In this document: piece by piece, positions 7,106-18,279 of the stretch
Position numbering within the stretch: the first letter of the stretch is position 1
Layout of the letters: each line of letters begins with the position of its first letter
From: Achromobacter xylosoxidans A8
GTDB taxonomy: Bacteria > Pseudomonadota > Gammaproteobacteria > Burkholderiales > Burkholderiaceae_B
Reading direction: 5' to 3'
Length of the DNA: 64,000 bases
Assembly (NCBI RefSeq): GCF_000165835.1
Contig: NC_014640.1
Location: 4,216,001 to 4,280,000 of the forward strand
Made by a program: the position numbers and the translations under genes
The notes under the pieces: model-generated
The model's input: only the letters and a program-made list of their open reading frames with translations
Databases searched by the model: none
What the model was told of the DNA's origin: nothing

Positions 7106-9208
7106 TTACATGCGGTACTGCAGGCTCAGCATCGCATTGCGCGGCGCGCCCGGCATGTTCAGGTTGGGGCTGCTGCCGTGGGCCGACACGATGTAGCCGG
7201 CGTCGAACAGGTTGTACACGTTCAACTGCACCGAATACGGTCCCTTGCGCCACCACGCCGCGGCGTCGGCCGTCACATAGCCCGGCAGCCTGACGGTATT
7301 GCCCGGATTGGCGTAGCGCGCGCCCACCAGGTTAAGGCCGGCGCCCACGCCAAAGCCCTCTCCCAGGTCCTTGGTGACCCAGACGTTGCCGGCGTGGCGC
7401 GGCGTCAGCGTGGCGCGTTTGCCTTCCACGTTCTTGCCGCCGTCCCGGGCAATGGATTCAGTGATACGGGCATCGAGGTAGGCGTATCCCAGCATCGCGC
7501 GCCAGCCGTCGCCAAGTTCTCCCGCCAAGGTCCATTCCGCGCCGTCCGTGCGCTGCGTGCCGACCGGCACCAGCGTGTTGGTGACGGGGTTGTTGACCTT
7601 GATATCGGTGCGCTCCAGGCGGAAGACTGACACCGTGGTCGACAGCTTGCCACCAAGGAAGTCGTACTTGGCGCCGATTTCGTAGTTGGTGGTTTTCTCG
7701 GGCGCCAGGTCGGCGTTGTTCGCGGCCAGCGAGAACGCTTCGCCGGATGGCTGGTACGACTGGCTCCACGAAATGTAGTACGACTGCACCGAATCGGGCT
7801 GGAACACCAGGCCCAGGCGCGGGCTCCAGTTGGAATCGGTACGGGCCAGGTTGGTGCCGTTGCGGCGGTCTTCGGTCTTCTGCTCGAAGCGGTCGTGGCG
7901 CACGCCGCCCAGCACTTTCCAGTGTTCGCCCAGCGACACCATGTCCTGCACGTACAGGCCCAGGGTGTTGAAACGGCCCAGGTTGTCCGTGCCGGGACGG
8001 CCGCCCAACTGCAAGGGCAAAGTCGGCAGCACCGGATCGAACAGGTCGACGGTCGCCACATTATTGGCCGAGTAGTTCACCAGGTCCTTGTTCTGCTGGC
8101 CGACCTCCACGCCGTACAGGATCTCGTGCCGCACCGCGCCCCACTGCGCGCGTTGCGTCAGTTCGGTCTGGTTGGTCCAGCCGTGTTCTTCGCGCATCAC
8201 GTTCGAGCGGTTCAAGGTCACGGTCCTTGCGGCCTCGTTCACGATGCCGGGCAAGGTGTTATTGCGATCCAGGGTGTAGTGGTAGTAGCGCGTGGCGTTG
8301 CGCAGCGACCAGTTCTCGTTGAAACGATGGTTCAGCGTGGCGGCATACGACTGCACCCGCGCCTGCGAGTAGTCCGCGTCGCGCGCGTTTTCGGCGCCGT
8401 AGTAGGTGGAAGGATCCACCTCCACCGGACGGCCATGGTAGGCCGGGATGCCAAAGTCCGTGACGCGGCGGTCTTCGAGGAATTCGGTCTGCAGCAGCAG
8501 CGTCGTATCCTCGCCCAGGCGGAATTGGGCGGACGGCGCTATCGCCTTGCGGTCCAGGAATTGCTTGTCGCGGTAGCTGTCGCCCTTCTCCACCGCGCCG
8601 GTCAGGCGCCACGCCATGCTGCCGCTTTCCGTCGAACGGCCCAGGTCCAGATCCAGGCGCCGGTCATTCCAGGAGCCGTAGCTCAGGCCCAGTTGCGTGA
8701 TGTCCTCTCCGGGCTTCTTGGTGATGCGGTTGATCAGGCCGCCCGACGATCCTCGGCCGTACAACACCGCGGCCGGTCCCTTGATGACGTCGATGCGCTC
8801 GACGTTGGACAGGTCGCGGAAATACAGCGCGTCGTCGCGGAAGCCGTCGACGAACTGGTCGGCGATGGCGGTAAAGCCCCGGATCGACACCTGGTCGCGC
8901 TGTCCATCGCCAGTGGAGAAGCTCACGCCCGGCACGTTCTTCAACGCGTCCTGCATCGAATTGGAGTGCTGATCGCGCATGACCTCCGCGGGCACCACGT
9001 TCACGGTCTGCGGAATATCGCGCAAGGGAACATCGATCTTGGTGGCGCTGGACGAGTCAGGCGGGTTATAGCTTTGCGCCGCCGCGTCGTTGCCGTACAC
9101 GCTGACGGCGGGCAAGGTTGGAGTGCTGGTCTGGGCTTGCGCGGGAGCCGGGCTGGCCAGGGGTGCCAGGACAATCAATGCTGCGGAAATCGAACGAGGG
9201 GCGTGCAT
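7106..9208 (-). CDS. TonB-dependent siderophore receptor
   Basis: This 700-residue outer-membrane receptor has a signal peptide ending near A-Q-A-Q-T, a plug domain (I-P-Q-T-V-N-V-V, then R-I-D-V-I-K-G-P-A-A-V-L-Y-G-R-G-S-S-G-G) and a long beta-barrel. P-A-V-S-V near residue 35 may be the TonB box. The plug resembles the FhuE/Fiu-type siderophore receptor group. The last residue is Met (Q-Y-R-M) rather than the usual C-terminal Phe. The substrate is not deducible, though a ferric siderophore is very likely. The start ATG has only a weak ribosome-binding site. Fur control is plausible from an imperfect box upstream. Confidence 0.88.
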   Translation of the reverse strand: MHAPRSISAALIVLAPLASPAPAQAQTSTPTLPAVSVYGNDAAAQSYNPPDSSSATKIDVPLRDIPQTVNVVPAEVMRDQHSNSMQDALKNVPGVSFSTGDGQRDQVSIRGFTAIADQFVDGFRDDALYFRDLSNVERIDVIKGPAAVLYGRGSSGGLINRITKKPGEDITQLGLSYGSWNDRRLDLDLGRSTESGSMAWRLTGAVEKGDSYRDKQFLDRKAIAPSAQFRLGEDTTLLLQTEFLEDRRVTDFGIPAYHGRPVEVDPSTYYGAENARDADYSQARVQSYAATLNHRFNENWSLRNATRYYHYTLDRNNTLPGIVNEAARTVTLNRSNVMREEHGWTNQTELTQRAQWGAVRHEILYGVEVGQQNKDLVNYSANNVATVDLFDPVLPTLPLQLGGRPGTDNLGRFNTLGLYVQDMVSLGEHWKVLGGVRHDRFEQKTEDRRNGTNLARTDSNWSPRLGLVFQPDSVQSYYISWSQSYQPSGEAFSLAANNADLAPEKTTNYEIGAKYDFLGGKLSTTVSVFRLERTDIKVNNPVTNTLVPVGTQRTDGAEWTLAGELGDGWRAMLGYAYLDARITESIARDGGKNVEGKRATLTPRHAGNVWVTKDLGEGFGVGAGLNLVGARYANPGNTVRLPGYVTADAAAWWRKGPYSVQLNVYNLFDAGYIVSAHGSSPNLNMPGAPRNAMLSLQYRM

Positions 9209-9266
9209 GGCCGTGCTGCGTCTTTCTAAAGTAGTTTGAAATGGAACGATCGGCGATTTTCCGGTT

Positions 9267-9285
9267 AATGAGAATAGGTCGCAAT
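9267..9285 (-). promoter_or_regulatory. Possible imperfect Fur box upstream of siderophore receptor
   Basis: AATGAGAAT (9267-9275) matches one arm of Fur-box sequences; the other arm (AGGTCGCAATC) matches poorly. It lies about 60 bp upstream of the receptor start, where a Fur operator would be expected. This is a weak call made by eye. Confidence 0.3.
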
Positions 9286-9465
9286 CTTTTTGTCATTTCG
9301 TTGCCGGCGGGCCACGATAAATGAGACAGGCGTCCAATTCAGTTCCTTGTCAGTACGTGTATGCCACCCGTGCGCGAACCGTGGCCGCGCCAGCCTTCGC
9401 CCATGTCACGGCCGGGTCACACGCTGTCCCCAAAATTCCTTTCCTTCAAACCCGGAGGAAAGACG

Positions 9466-11576
<2,111 letters not shown>

Positions 11577-11580
<4 letters not shown>

Positions 11581-12341
11581 GGCTGGCGGTAGTAGACGCA
11601 GATGCGCCGGCCGCCGATCTCGTGCACCTCGATCGGCAGCTCGTACAGTTCGCTCAGGATCTCCGGCCGGACCAGTTCGGCCGGAGTCCCCTGATGCGCG
11701 ATGCGCCCTGCCCGCATCGCCACGATGCGGTCCGCGTAGGTGGACGCGAAATTGATGTCGTGCAGCACCAGCACCACGGTCTTACCCAGTTCGTCCGCCG
11801 CCCGCCGCAAGGTGCCCATCATGGCGACGGCGTGCTTCATGTCCAGGCTGTTCAAGGGCTCGTCCAGCAGCACGTAGCGCGTGTCCTGGCACAGCACCAT
11901 CGCGACGAAGGCGCGCTGGCGCTGTCCGCCCGACATCTCGTCCAGGTAACGGTCGGCCAGCGGCTCCAGGTTCAGGTAGGCAATGGCGCGGTCGATGTGG
12001 TCCTTGTCGTCAAGCGTCAGCCGGCCGCCGGTATGCGGATAACGGCCGAACGCGACCAGGTCCCTCGCCGTCAGCCGCAGTGGCAGGTGGTTGTCCTGGC
12101 GCAGGATGGCCAGGCGGCGCGCCAGCTCGCGGCTGTCCGCCCGCGTCACGTCCAGGCCTTCCACCAGCACCCGGCCGGCGGACATGGGCAGCAAGCGGCT
12201 GACCATGGACAGCAGCGTGGACTTGCCCGCGCCGTTGGGGCCGATGATGGCCGTAACGCCGCCCGCCGGCAGCGCCAGGCTGACATCGTCGACCACCACG
12301 CTATCGCCGTACTGCTTGCTGATTTTCTGGATCTCTATCAT
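11577..12341 (-). CDS. Ferric siderophore ABC transporter, ATP-binding protein
   Basis: This 254-residue ATPase has Walker A G-P-N-G-A-G-K-S-T, signature S-G-G-Q-R-Q-R, Walker B Y-V-L-L-D-E-P and H-loop L-H-D-I. It belongs to the FepC/CeuD/YclP-like class that powers siderophore import. The start (M-I-E-I-Q-K-I-S-K-Q-Y-G) overlaps the upstream permease stop as ATGA. The frame is open far upstream, but that part is antisense-like and overlaps the permease in another frame. The last codon overlaps the stop of the convergent nucleotidase gene by four bases. It is the final gene of the four-gene transporter. Confidence 0.9.
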
Positions 12342-13324
12342 CGGCGCCCCCTGCGCAGGATCAGGACGAGGAACATCAGGCCGCCCAGGAATTCGATCAC
12401 CACGCTGACGGTGGTGTTCAGGCCCAGCACGCGTTCCAGCAGCGTCTGGCCGCCCACCAGGAAGATCACGCTCAGCAGCACGGCCGCCGGCACGGTGTGG
12501 CGGTGCCGGTCGGAACCCATGGCCTGATAGGCCAGGTTGCTGACCAGCAGGCCGAAGAAGGTCACCGGACCGACCAGCGCCGTCGATACCGACACCAGCA
12601 CCGCAATGGCGGCCAGCGTCAGCATCAGCGTGCGGCGATAGTCCACGCCCAGGTTCACCGCAATATCGCGGCCCAGCGCCAACACGTCGTAGCGGCGCCG
12701 CATGCGCCACACCAGCAGGGACGCGGCGCACACCGCGGCCAGCGCGATCGGCAGCAGGCCCACGCGCACAGTGTTGAAGCTGGCGAACATGCGGTCCTGC
12801 AGCACCAGGAACTCGTTGGGATCGATCAGCCGCACCACGAAGCTGGACAGGCTGCGGAACAGCAGGCCGAAGATGATGCCCACCAGCATCATCAGGTGCA
12901 GGCTGCGCACCGCGTCGGAGAACAGCCAGCGGAACAGCAGGCAGGCAAACGCCGTCATGGCGCCGACCTCCAGCAGGAACGCCGCCACCGGATGGCTGGC
13001 GGCGGTGGCCGCCTGGCCGAAGCCGAACACCACCACCGCCTGGATCAGCAGGTACAGGGCGTCGAAGCCCATGATGGCGGGCGTCAGGATGCGGTTGTGG
13101 GTGATGGTCTGGAACAGCACCGACGACACCGCCACGGCATAGGCCACCAGCAGCATCGCCGCCAGCTTGGCGCCGCGGAACGGAATCACGAAGGACCACT
13201 GGCCATTGGCGCCCAGGGTCATGAAGGCGACGGCACAGGCCAGGGCGGCCGCGCCCAGCAGCCATAGGCGCCAGGCTTGCGGCGCGCGGACCGGCGCAGC
13301 TGCGCGGATTGCGAATTCAGCCAA
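12338..13324 (-). CDS. Ferric siderophore ABC transporter permease (FecCD family), second permease
   Basis: This 328-residue, very hydrophobic FecCD-type inner-membrane permease has about eight to nine predicted membrane segments. It includes the family motif T-H-N-R-I-L-T-P-A-I-M-G-F-D and the ATPase-contact region G-P-V-T-F-F-G-L-L-V-S-N. It resembles the second permease of catecholate transporters such as CeuC/VctG/YclO. It overlaps the preceding permease by 8 bp and the ATPase by 4 bp, so the two permeases and the ATPase are coupled. The two permeases would form a heterodimeric channel. Confidence 0.88.
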   Translation of the reverse strand: MAEFAIRAAAPVRAPQAWRLWLLGAAALACAVAFMTLGANGQWSFVIPFRGAKLAAMLLVAYAVAVSSVLFQTITHNRILTPAIMGFDALYLLIQAVVVFGFGQAATAASHPVAAFLLEVGAMTAFACLLFRWLFSDAVRSLHLMMLVGIIFGLLFRSLSSFVVRLIDPNEFLVLQDRMFASFNTVRVGLLPIALAAVCAASLLVWRMRRRYDVLALGRDIAVNLGVDYRRTLMLTLAAIAVLVSVSTALVGPVTFFGLLVSNLAYQAMGSDRHRHTVPAAVLLSVIFLVGGQTLLERVLGLNTTVSVVIEFLGGLMFLVLILRRGRR

Positions 13325-14315
13325 GTCGGTTCCTCCGCGTGCGCAACAGCCACAGGAACAGGATGCTGCCCAGCACGCCGACCACCGTGCCGATGGGAAT
13401 CTCGTAGGGATGGATCACCAGCCGGCCGATGACATCGCAGGCCAGCACGAACACCCCGCCCAGCACCGCCACGTAGGGAATGGAGCGGCGCATGTTGTCG
13501 CCCAGTACCAGGCTGACGGCGTTGGGCACGATCAGGCCCAGAAAGGGAATGCTGCCGGCCGTCACCACCACCACGGCCGAAATCGCGGACACGATCAACA
13601 GTCCCGCCAGCGTCAGCCGCGCATGGTTCAGGCCGAGGTTGGCGGCGAACTCGCGGCCCATGCCCGCCACCGTGTAGCGGTCGGCGGCCGCGTAAGCCGC
13701 ACAGGCCAGGCCGAAGCCTATCCACAGCAGTTCATAGCGCCCCCGCAGCACGCCCGAAAAATCGCCCGTGGTCCAGGCATGCAGCGACTGCAGCAGGTCG
13801 TAGCGGTAGGCGACGAAGGTAGTGGCAGCGTGGATCACGCCGCCCAGGATCAGCCCGATCAGCGGCACGATGAAGGGCGTGCGCAGCGGCACGCGCTTGA
13901 GCAAGGCCAGGAACAGCAAGGTGCCAGCCAGCGCGAAGCCCGTGGCCGTGAGCATCTTGCCGATGACCGGCGTATCCGGCGCCAGCAGCGTGACCACCAG
14001 TATGCCCAGGGTGGCGGACTCCACCGTGCCCGCGGTAGTGGGCTCCACGTAGCGGTTGCGCACCAGCATCTGCATGATCAGCCCCGCCACCGCCAGCGAC
14101 ATGCCGGCCAGCAGCAAGGCGAGCGTGCGCGGTATCCGGCTGACCATCAGCAGGCGCCAGGCCCGCTCCGCGTCCTCGCCGCCGCTCCACAGCGCGGCCA
14201 GGCTGAGCTGGCCGGCGCCCAAGCTGATGCTGGCCGCGCACAGGGCCAGCAGCAAGGCGACCGCCGCCGCCAAACCGCCCCAACCGCCTATCGACTGCCG
14301 CCAGCTCACCCGCAA
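13317..14315 (-). CDS. Ferric siderophore ABC transporter permease (FecCD family), first permease
   Basis: This is a 332-residue FecCD permease. It has R-I-P-R-T-L-A-L-L-L-A-G, the V-E-P-T-T-A-G region and the ATPase-contact loop G-S-I-P-F-L-G-L-I-V-P-N, and resembles CeuB/VctD/YclN. It partners the permease encoded immediately downstream. The gap to the binding-protein gene upstream is only 26 bp, so all four genes can be read from one promoter. The specific siderophore is inferred from the neighbouring receptor, not from this sequence. Confidence 0.88.
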   Translation of the reverse strand: MRVSWRQSIGGWGGLAAAVALLLALCAASISLGAGQLSLAALWSGGEDAERAWRLLMVSRIPRTLALLLAGMSLAVAGLIMQMLVRNRYVEPTTAGTVESATLGILVVTLLAPDTPVIGKMLTATGFALAGTLLFLALLKRVPLRTPFIVPLIGLILGGVIHAATTFVAYRYDLLQSLHAWTTGDFSGVLRGRYELLWIGFGLACAAYAAADRYTVAGMGREFAANLGLNHARLTLAGLLIVSAISAVVVVTAGSIPFLGLIVPNAVSLVLGDNMRRSIPYVAVLGGVFVLACDVIGRLVIHPYEIPIGTVVGVLGSILFLWLLRTRRNRLG

Positions 14316-14341
14316 TGCTCCCGCCGCTCAGGCATAAGGCT

Positions 14342-15292
14342 TTACTTGCCCGCCGCCAGCGCGCCAGCGATCTCGTCCACGTTCTGCTGCATGGCGGTCA
14401 GGCCCGCGCTGCCCAGCAGATACCAGTTGTAGCCGTTCAGGTAGACCACGCGCTGGTTCTTCCAGGCCTTGGTCGGACGCACCAGCTCGTTGTCCAGCAT
14501 GCGCTGGGCCGACACGCCTTCGCGGCCGATGGCGGCATCGCGGTCGATCACGAACAGCCAGTCAGGGTCGGTCTGCGCGATGAACTCGAAGGAGATCGCC
14601 TGGCCGTGGTTCGACACGCTCAGCCCCGTCGTCGCCGGCTTGATGCCGAAGGCGTCGTGGATCACGCCGAAGCGCGAACCCGGGCCATAGGCGCTCATTT
14701 TGCCGCCGGTGGTCAGCACGATCAGCGCGGTGCCGGCGCTTGCCGCCTTGCCGTTCAGATCCGCGATCGAAGCGCGCAGCGCGTCGAGCTTGGTCTTCGC
14801 AACGTCCTGTTTGCCGTAGATGGCGGCCAGCGTTTCGGTGTTGCGCGTGACGCTGCCCACCAGATCCTGGGCGTTCACCGTCAGGTCCACGGTGGGCGCC
14901 AGCTTGGCGAGTTCGTCGTACTTGGGCGCGGAGCGGCCCGCCACGAAGATGAGCTGCGGCGCGGCGGCGTGGATCACCTCGTAGTTGGGCTCGAACATCG
15001 AACCCACCTTCAGGTAGCGCTGATCGGCATACTGGCTCAGCTGCGGCGGCCACTTGGCGACCGTCGGCACGCCCGTCGCGTCCACGCCCAACGCATGCAG
15101 CGTGTCCAGCACGGCCAGGTCCATGACTACCGTCTTCGCCGGGTTGGCCGGTACGGCGGTTTCACCGCGCGCGTGCTTTACCGGCACTGTCGCCTGCGCC
15201 GCGCATACCGCCGTAGCGGCGCCGAGGACCAGCGCGGCCCCGGCCTGGACCGCCCAACGCCGGACGCGGCCTGCTTGCGTTTGCTTCTTCAT
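14342..15292 (-). CDS. Ferric siderophore ABC transporter, periplasmic binding protein
   Basis: This 316-residue protein has a Sec-type signal peptide (K-K-Q-T start, hydrophobic stretch, cleavage near A-A-Q-A). The body is a class III periplasmic binding protein. Segments such as G-G-K-M-S-A-Y-G-P-G-S-R-F-G and D-W-L-F-V-I-D-R-D are characteristic of the CeuE/VctP/YclQ group, which binds ferric catecholates including linear bis-catechols. Glu- and Arg-containing salt-bridge surfaces for the permeases are expected but not verified. It lies between the TonB receptor upstream (gap 42 bp) and the permeases. Together they form an outer-membrane-to-cytoplasm uptake route. Confidence 0.88.
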   Translation of the reverse strand: MKKQTQAGRVRRWAVQAGAALVLGAATAVCAAQATVPVKHARGETAVPANPAKTVVMDLAVLDTLHALGVDATGVPTVAKWPPQLSQYADQRYLKVGSMFEPNYEVIHAAAPQLIFVAGRSAPKYDELAKLAPTVDLTVNAQDLVGSVTRNTETLAAIYGKQDVAKTKLDALRASIADLNGKAASAGTALIVLTTGGKMSAYGPGSRFGVIHDAFGIKPATTGLSVSNHGQAISFEFIAQTDPDWLFVIDRDAAIGREGVSAQRMLDNELVRPTKAWKNQRVVYLNGYNWYLLGSAGLTAMQQNVDEIAGALAAGK

Positions 15293-15334
15293 GCATACCT
15301 CTTCATGTAGCGGGCGCCAGGCGCCCTTTCAAAC

Positions 15335-17353
15335 TCAGAACTTGACGCCCACGCCCAGCCAGTAGCGGCGGCCGTCCTCGACATAGCCGTAGTCGTCGTA
15401 CGTGACCAGCTTGTCGAACAGGTTGTAAATGCCGGCGTACACCGCCACGGTCTTGTTCACTTGGTACGAGCCGCCCAGGTCCACGAAGGTGTAGGAAGGC
15501 GCCACCACCGACGAGGAAGACGGGCCGGTGATGGGCTGGCTTTCCTTGCCGCGGTAGTTCAGACGCGCCCATGCCTGCAATGCGTCCGAGGCCTGCCAGT
15601 TCACCGTGGTGGTGAACAGATGCTTGGGCAGCTGGTTCAGCGGCTGGCCCTGGTACTGGCCGGACTTCTGTTCCGACTTGGTGAAGGTGTAGCTGCTGGT
15701 CATGGACCAGTCGCGCGACAGCGGCAGCTTCAAGTTGGCTTCCACGCCGCGCGAATTGGCCTTGTCCACGTTCATGTAGGTGGTCGGGTCCGAGCCGAAC
15801 TGGTTCGGGCCGTCCGTGCACTGGGTCGCCGGGCAAGCCACGCGGGTGATCTTGTCCTTGAAGTCATTGTTGAAAATGGTCAGGCCGGCGTTGAAACCTT
15901 CGCCGTCGTCATACAGGATGCCGATTTCCTCGGTCACCGACTTCTCGGGCGTCAGGTCCGGGTTGCCGTACATATTGCCGCCGCGGCTGACCTGGCCCCA
16001 GCCAGCCACCGTCTGGCGCAGATCAGGCGCGCGGAACCCCGTGGACACGCCGCCCTTCAGGGTCCAGCGGTCGGCCATGTGCCAGACGCCGTACAGGCGC
16101 GGGCTGAAGTGCGTACCGAAGTTCTCGTCTTCGTCCATGCGCAGGCCGGTTGTGACAGCGAAGGTCTCGGTCAGGCGCCATTCGTCCTCGGCGAACAAGG
16201 CCCACTGGTAGCGGTCCACCTTGCTGGGGCCGTTGGCCAGCTGGTTGCCGGTCTGGTCGTTCAGGCGCTGGCTCAGGTAGCTGCCGCCCAGGGTCAGCAT
16301 GTGCGAGCCCAGCGGCAGCGTCCAGCTGGTCTGGATGTCCAGGTTCTTGATCTTCATCTGGCGCGAGCGGTTGTCGAATTCTTCCTGCTGCACGTAGCTG
16401 TCCGACACGCCCCAGCCCCAGCGTCCGGTGTGCGACAACGCCCACTTGTTGCTGCGGTAGTCGGTATCGGACGAGGCCGGGCAGCCGTTGCGCCCGCAAG
16501 CCTGGCCGGGCGGCAGCGGCTCAACGGTCTTGCCCAGCGTTTCGTGCAGCTTCTGGCGCATGGTGGTCGCTTCCAGCACGATGTCGTGGTCGCGGTTGGG
16601 CGTCAGCGCCAGCTTGGCCGTGACGCTTTCCGAGTTGCGCTTGCGGAAGCCGTCGACGATGTCGTCTTCGTCGCGCTGCGTGGCCTGGCCGTAGATCTGC
16701 AGGCCCAGCAGGTCGGTCTTGATCGGGCCGGACAGGTAGAAGTTGCCCTGGTAGATGTCGCCCGACTTGTTGCTTTCCTGGATGGTCGTGTCCAGGCGGA
16801 TCTCGCCGCCCCACTCCGACGGCACCTTGCGGGTGATGATGTTGATCACCCCGCCCATCGCGTCCGAGCCGTACAGCGAAGACATGGGGCCGCGCACCAC
16901 TTCGATGCGCTCGATGGCGGAAAGCGGCGGCGTCCAGCCGCCTTCGACGCCCGTGGAGTCCGAGTTGGTGCGGGTTTCGCGCGAATTCTGGCGCTTGCCG
17001 TCGATCAGGATCAGCGTGTACTTGGGTCCCATGCCACGCAGGCTGATGTCCTGGCGGTCGCCGCCGCCGGTGACGATCACGCCCGGCACGTCCACCAGCG
17101 CGTCGTTGATGTCGCGATAGAACTTCTTGTCCAGGTCCTCGCGGGTGATCACGCTGATCGACGCCGGCGCGTCCTGGATCTGCTGCTCATAGCCCGAGGC
17201 CGTCACCACCACGGTATCCAGCGTCTTGGCGCTGTCCGCGCTTTGCGCCCACAGGGGCTGCGCCACGCCGAAACCCGCGGCGCACAGGGCTGCCGCCAAT
17301 TGCGTGCGCGAACCCGGACCGCGCCGGCCGGCGACCATTTGTTTGCTGCTCAT
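15335..17353 (-). CDS. TonB-dependent receptor, ferric enterobactin/catecholate type (FepA/PfeA/BfeA-like)
   Basis: The protein has 672 residues from the ATG at 17353, with a signal peptide ending A-Q-P-L-W-A-Q. A TonB-box-like D-T-V-V-V-T-A-S follows, then a plug with R-G-M-G-P-K-Y-T-L-I-L-I-D-G-K-R and R-G-P-M-S-S-L-Y-G-S-D-A-M-G-G. The barrel ends with the canonical terminal Phe (V-K-F). A longer start at 17389 is open, but GGGAG upstream and the signal peptide favour 17353. An extracellular loop carries C-G-R-N-G-C and another C-P-A-T-Q-C, possible disulfides. A strong Fur box and a divergent two-component system lie upstream, and the ABC transporter genes follow downstream. Confidence 0.9.
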   Translation of the reverse strand: MSSKQMVAGRRGPGSRTQLAAALCAAGFGVAQPLWAQSADSAKTLDTVVVTASGYEQQIQDAPASISVITREDLDKKFYRDINDALVDVPGVIVTGGGDRQDISLRGMGPKYTLILIDGKRQNSRETRTNSDSTGVEGGWTPPLSAIERIEVVRGPMSSLYGSDAMGGVINIITRKVPSEWGGEIRLDTTIQESNKSGDIYQGNFYLSGPIKTDLLGLQIYGQATQRDEDDIVDGFRKRNSESVTAKLALTPNRDHDIVLEATTMRQKLHETLGKTVEPLPPGQACGRNGCPASSDTDYRSNKWALSHTGRWGWGVSDSYVQQEEFDNRSRQMKIKNLDIQTSWTLPLGSHMLTLGGSYLSQRLNDQTGNQLANGPSKVDRYQWALFAEDEWRLTETFAVTTGLRMDEDENFGTHFSPRLYGVWHMADRWTLKGGVSTGFRAPDLRQTVAGWGQVSRGGNMYGNPDLTPEKSVTEEIGILYDDGEGFNAGLTIFNNDFKDKITRVACPATQCTDGPNQFGSDPTTYMNVDKANSRGVEANLKLPLSRDWSMTSSYTFTKSEQKSGQYQGQPLNQLPKHLFTTTVNWQASDALQAWARLNYRGKESQPITGPSSSSVVAPSYTFVDLGGSYQVNKTVAVYAGIYNLFDKLVTYDDYGYVEDGRRYWLGVGVKF

Positions 17354-17423
17354 GATTCCAATTTCTCCCGTCCCAGGCCTGCGCCGCACCCCGCGTGCGG
17401 CGTCCGTCCTACCCCGTACTTAT

Positions 17424-17450
17424 TAATGAAAACCATTCTCATATTAGAAT
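17424..17450. promoter_or_regulatory. Fur box between catecholate receptor and two-component genes
   Basis: TAATGAAAACCATTCTCAT (17424-17442) closely matches Fur operators. It overlaps a second inverted repeat, ATTCT-CATATT-AGAAT, at 17435-17450. The element lies about 70 bp upstream of the receptor start and about 115 bp from the divergent response-regulator gene, so it could control both. Confidence 0.65.
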
Positions 17451-17565
17451 TGGAGCTGCCGGGAGCCAGCAACACGCTTTCCGCAACTTTTATCTTCTTT
17501 GAACTTCTTGACACTCCGGTCCGCGGCCATAAGCCAAACTGCCGGATGCAGAACCGACGACACGC

Positions 17566-18279
17566 ATGCCTTTTTCCCACGCTCCGGCGACGCGCCGCAT
17601 CCTGCTGATCGACGACGATGTCGAGCTCGCGCAGATGCTGCGTGAATACCTGGAACCCGGCCATTGCCAGCTCACCCTGGCGCATAGCGGCGCGCACGGC
17701 CTGGCCCTGCTGGCGCAAGACGACTACGACCTGGTGCTGCTGGATTTGATGCTGCCCGACGGCAACGGGCTGGATCTGCTGAAGCAGTACCGCCAGCGCT
17801 CGCGCCGGCCCGTCATCATGTTCACCGCCCACGGCGGCGAGACGGACCGCGTGCTGGGCCTGGAGTTCGGCGCCGACGATTACCTGGCCAAACCTTTTAG
17901 CCCGCGCGAACTCAAGGCCCGCATCAGCGCGGTGCTGCGCCGCTTCGAGGAAGTGCCCGACACCGCCCGGCCCGCCTTGGCGTTGGGCGCGGTGTCGCTC
18001 GACCCCGCCACCGGCCTCTTGCGGGTGGGCGACAGTGAAATCGCGCTGACCGGCGCCGAGCAGCGCATCCTGGAAATCCTCCTGCGCACGCCGGGCCAGG
18101 TGGTCGGACGCGACCAGATCGGCCTGTACGCGCTGGGCCGCAAGCCGGACCGCTACGACCGCAGCATCGATACCCACATCAGCGCGCTGCGCAAGAAGCT
18201 GCGCAGCGACAGCGGCGCCGAAACGCTGGCCATTCGCAACCTGCGCGGCCTGGGCTACGTGCTGGCGGGCGCGGACTGA
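17566..18279 (+). CDS. OmpR/PhoB-family response regulator
   Basis: This 237-residue protein has a receiver domain with acidic pocket D16-D17-D18, phosphoacceptor D60 (L-L-D-L-M-L-P-D-G) and K109 (L-A-K-P-F). A C-terminal winged helix ends in D-T-H-I-S-A-L-R-K-K-L and R-G-L-G-Y. It is divergent from the catecholate receptor and one base overlaps its kinase (TGATG), as in the PfeR/PfeS pair that switches on the Pseudomonas enterobactin receptor. By position it likely regulates the adjacent receptor. A TTGACA lies at 17508, but no convincing -10 follows. Confidence 0.9.
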   Translation: MPFSHAPATRRILLIDDDVELAQMLREYLEPGHCQLTLAHSGAHGLALLAQDDYDLVLLDLMLPDGNGLDLLKQYRQRSRRPVIMFTAHGGETDRVLGLEFGADDYLAKPFSPRELKARISAVLRRFEEVPDTARPALALGAVSLDPATGLLRVGDSEIALTGAEQRILEILLRTPGQVVGRDQIGLYALGRKPDRYDRSIDTHISALRKKLRSDSGAETLAIRNLRGLGYVLAGAD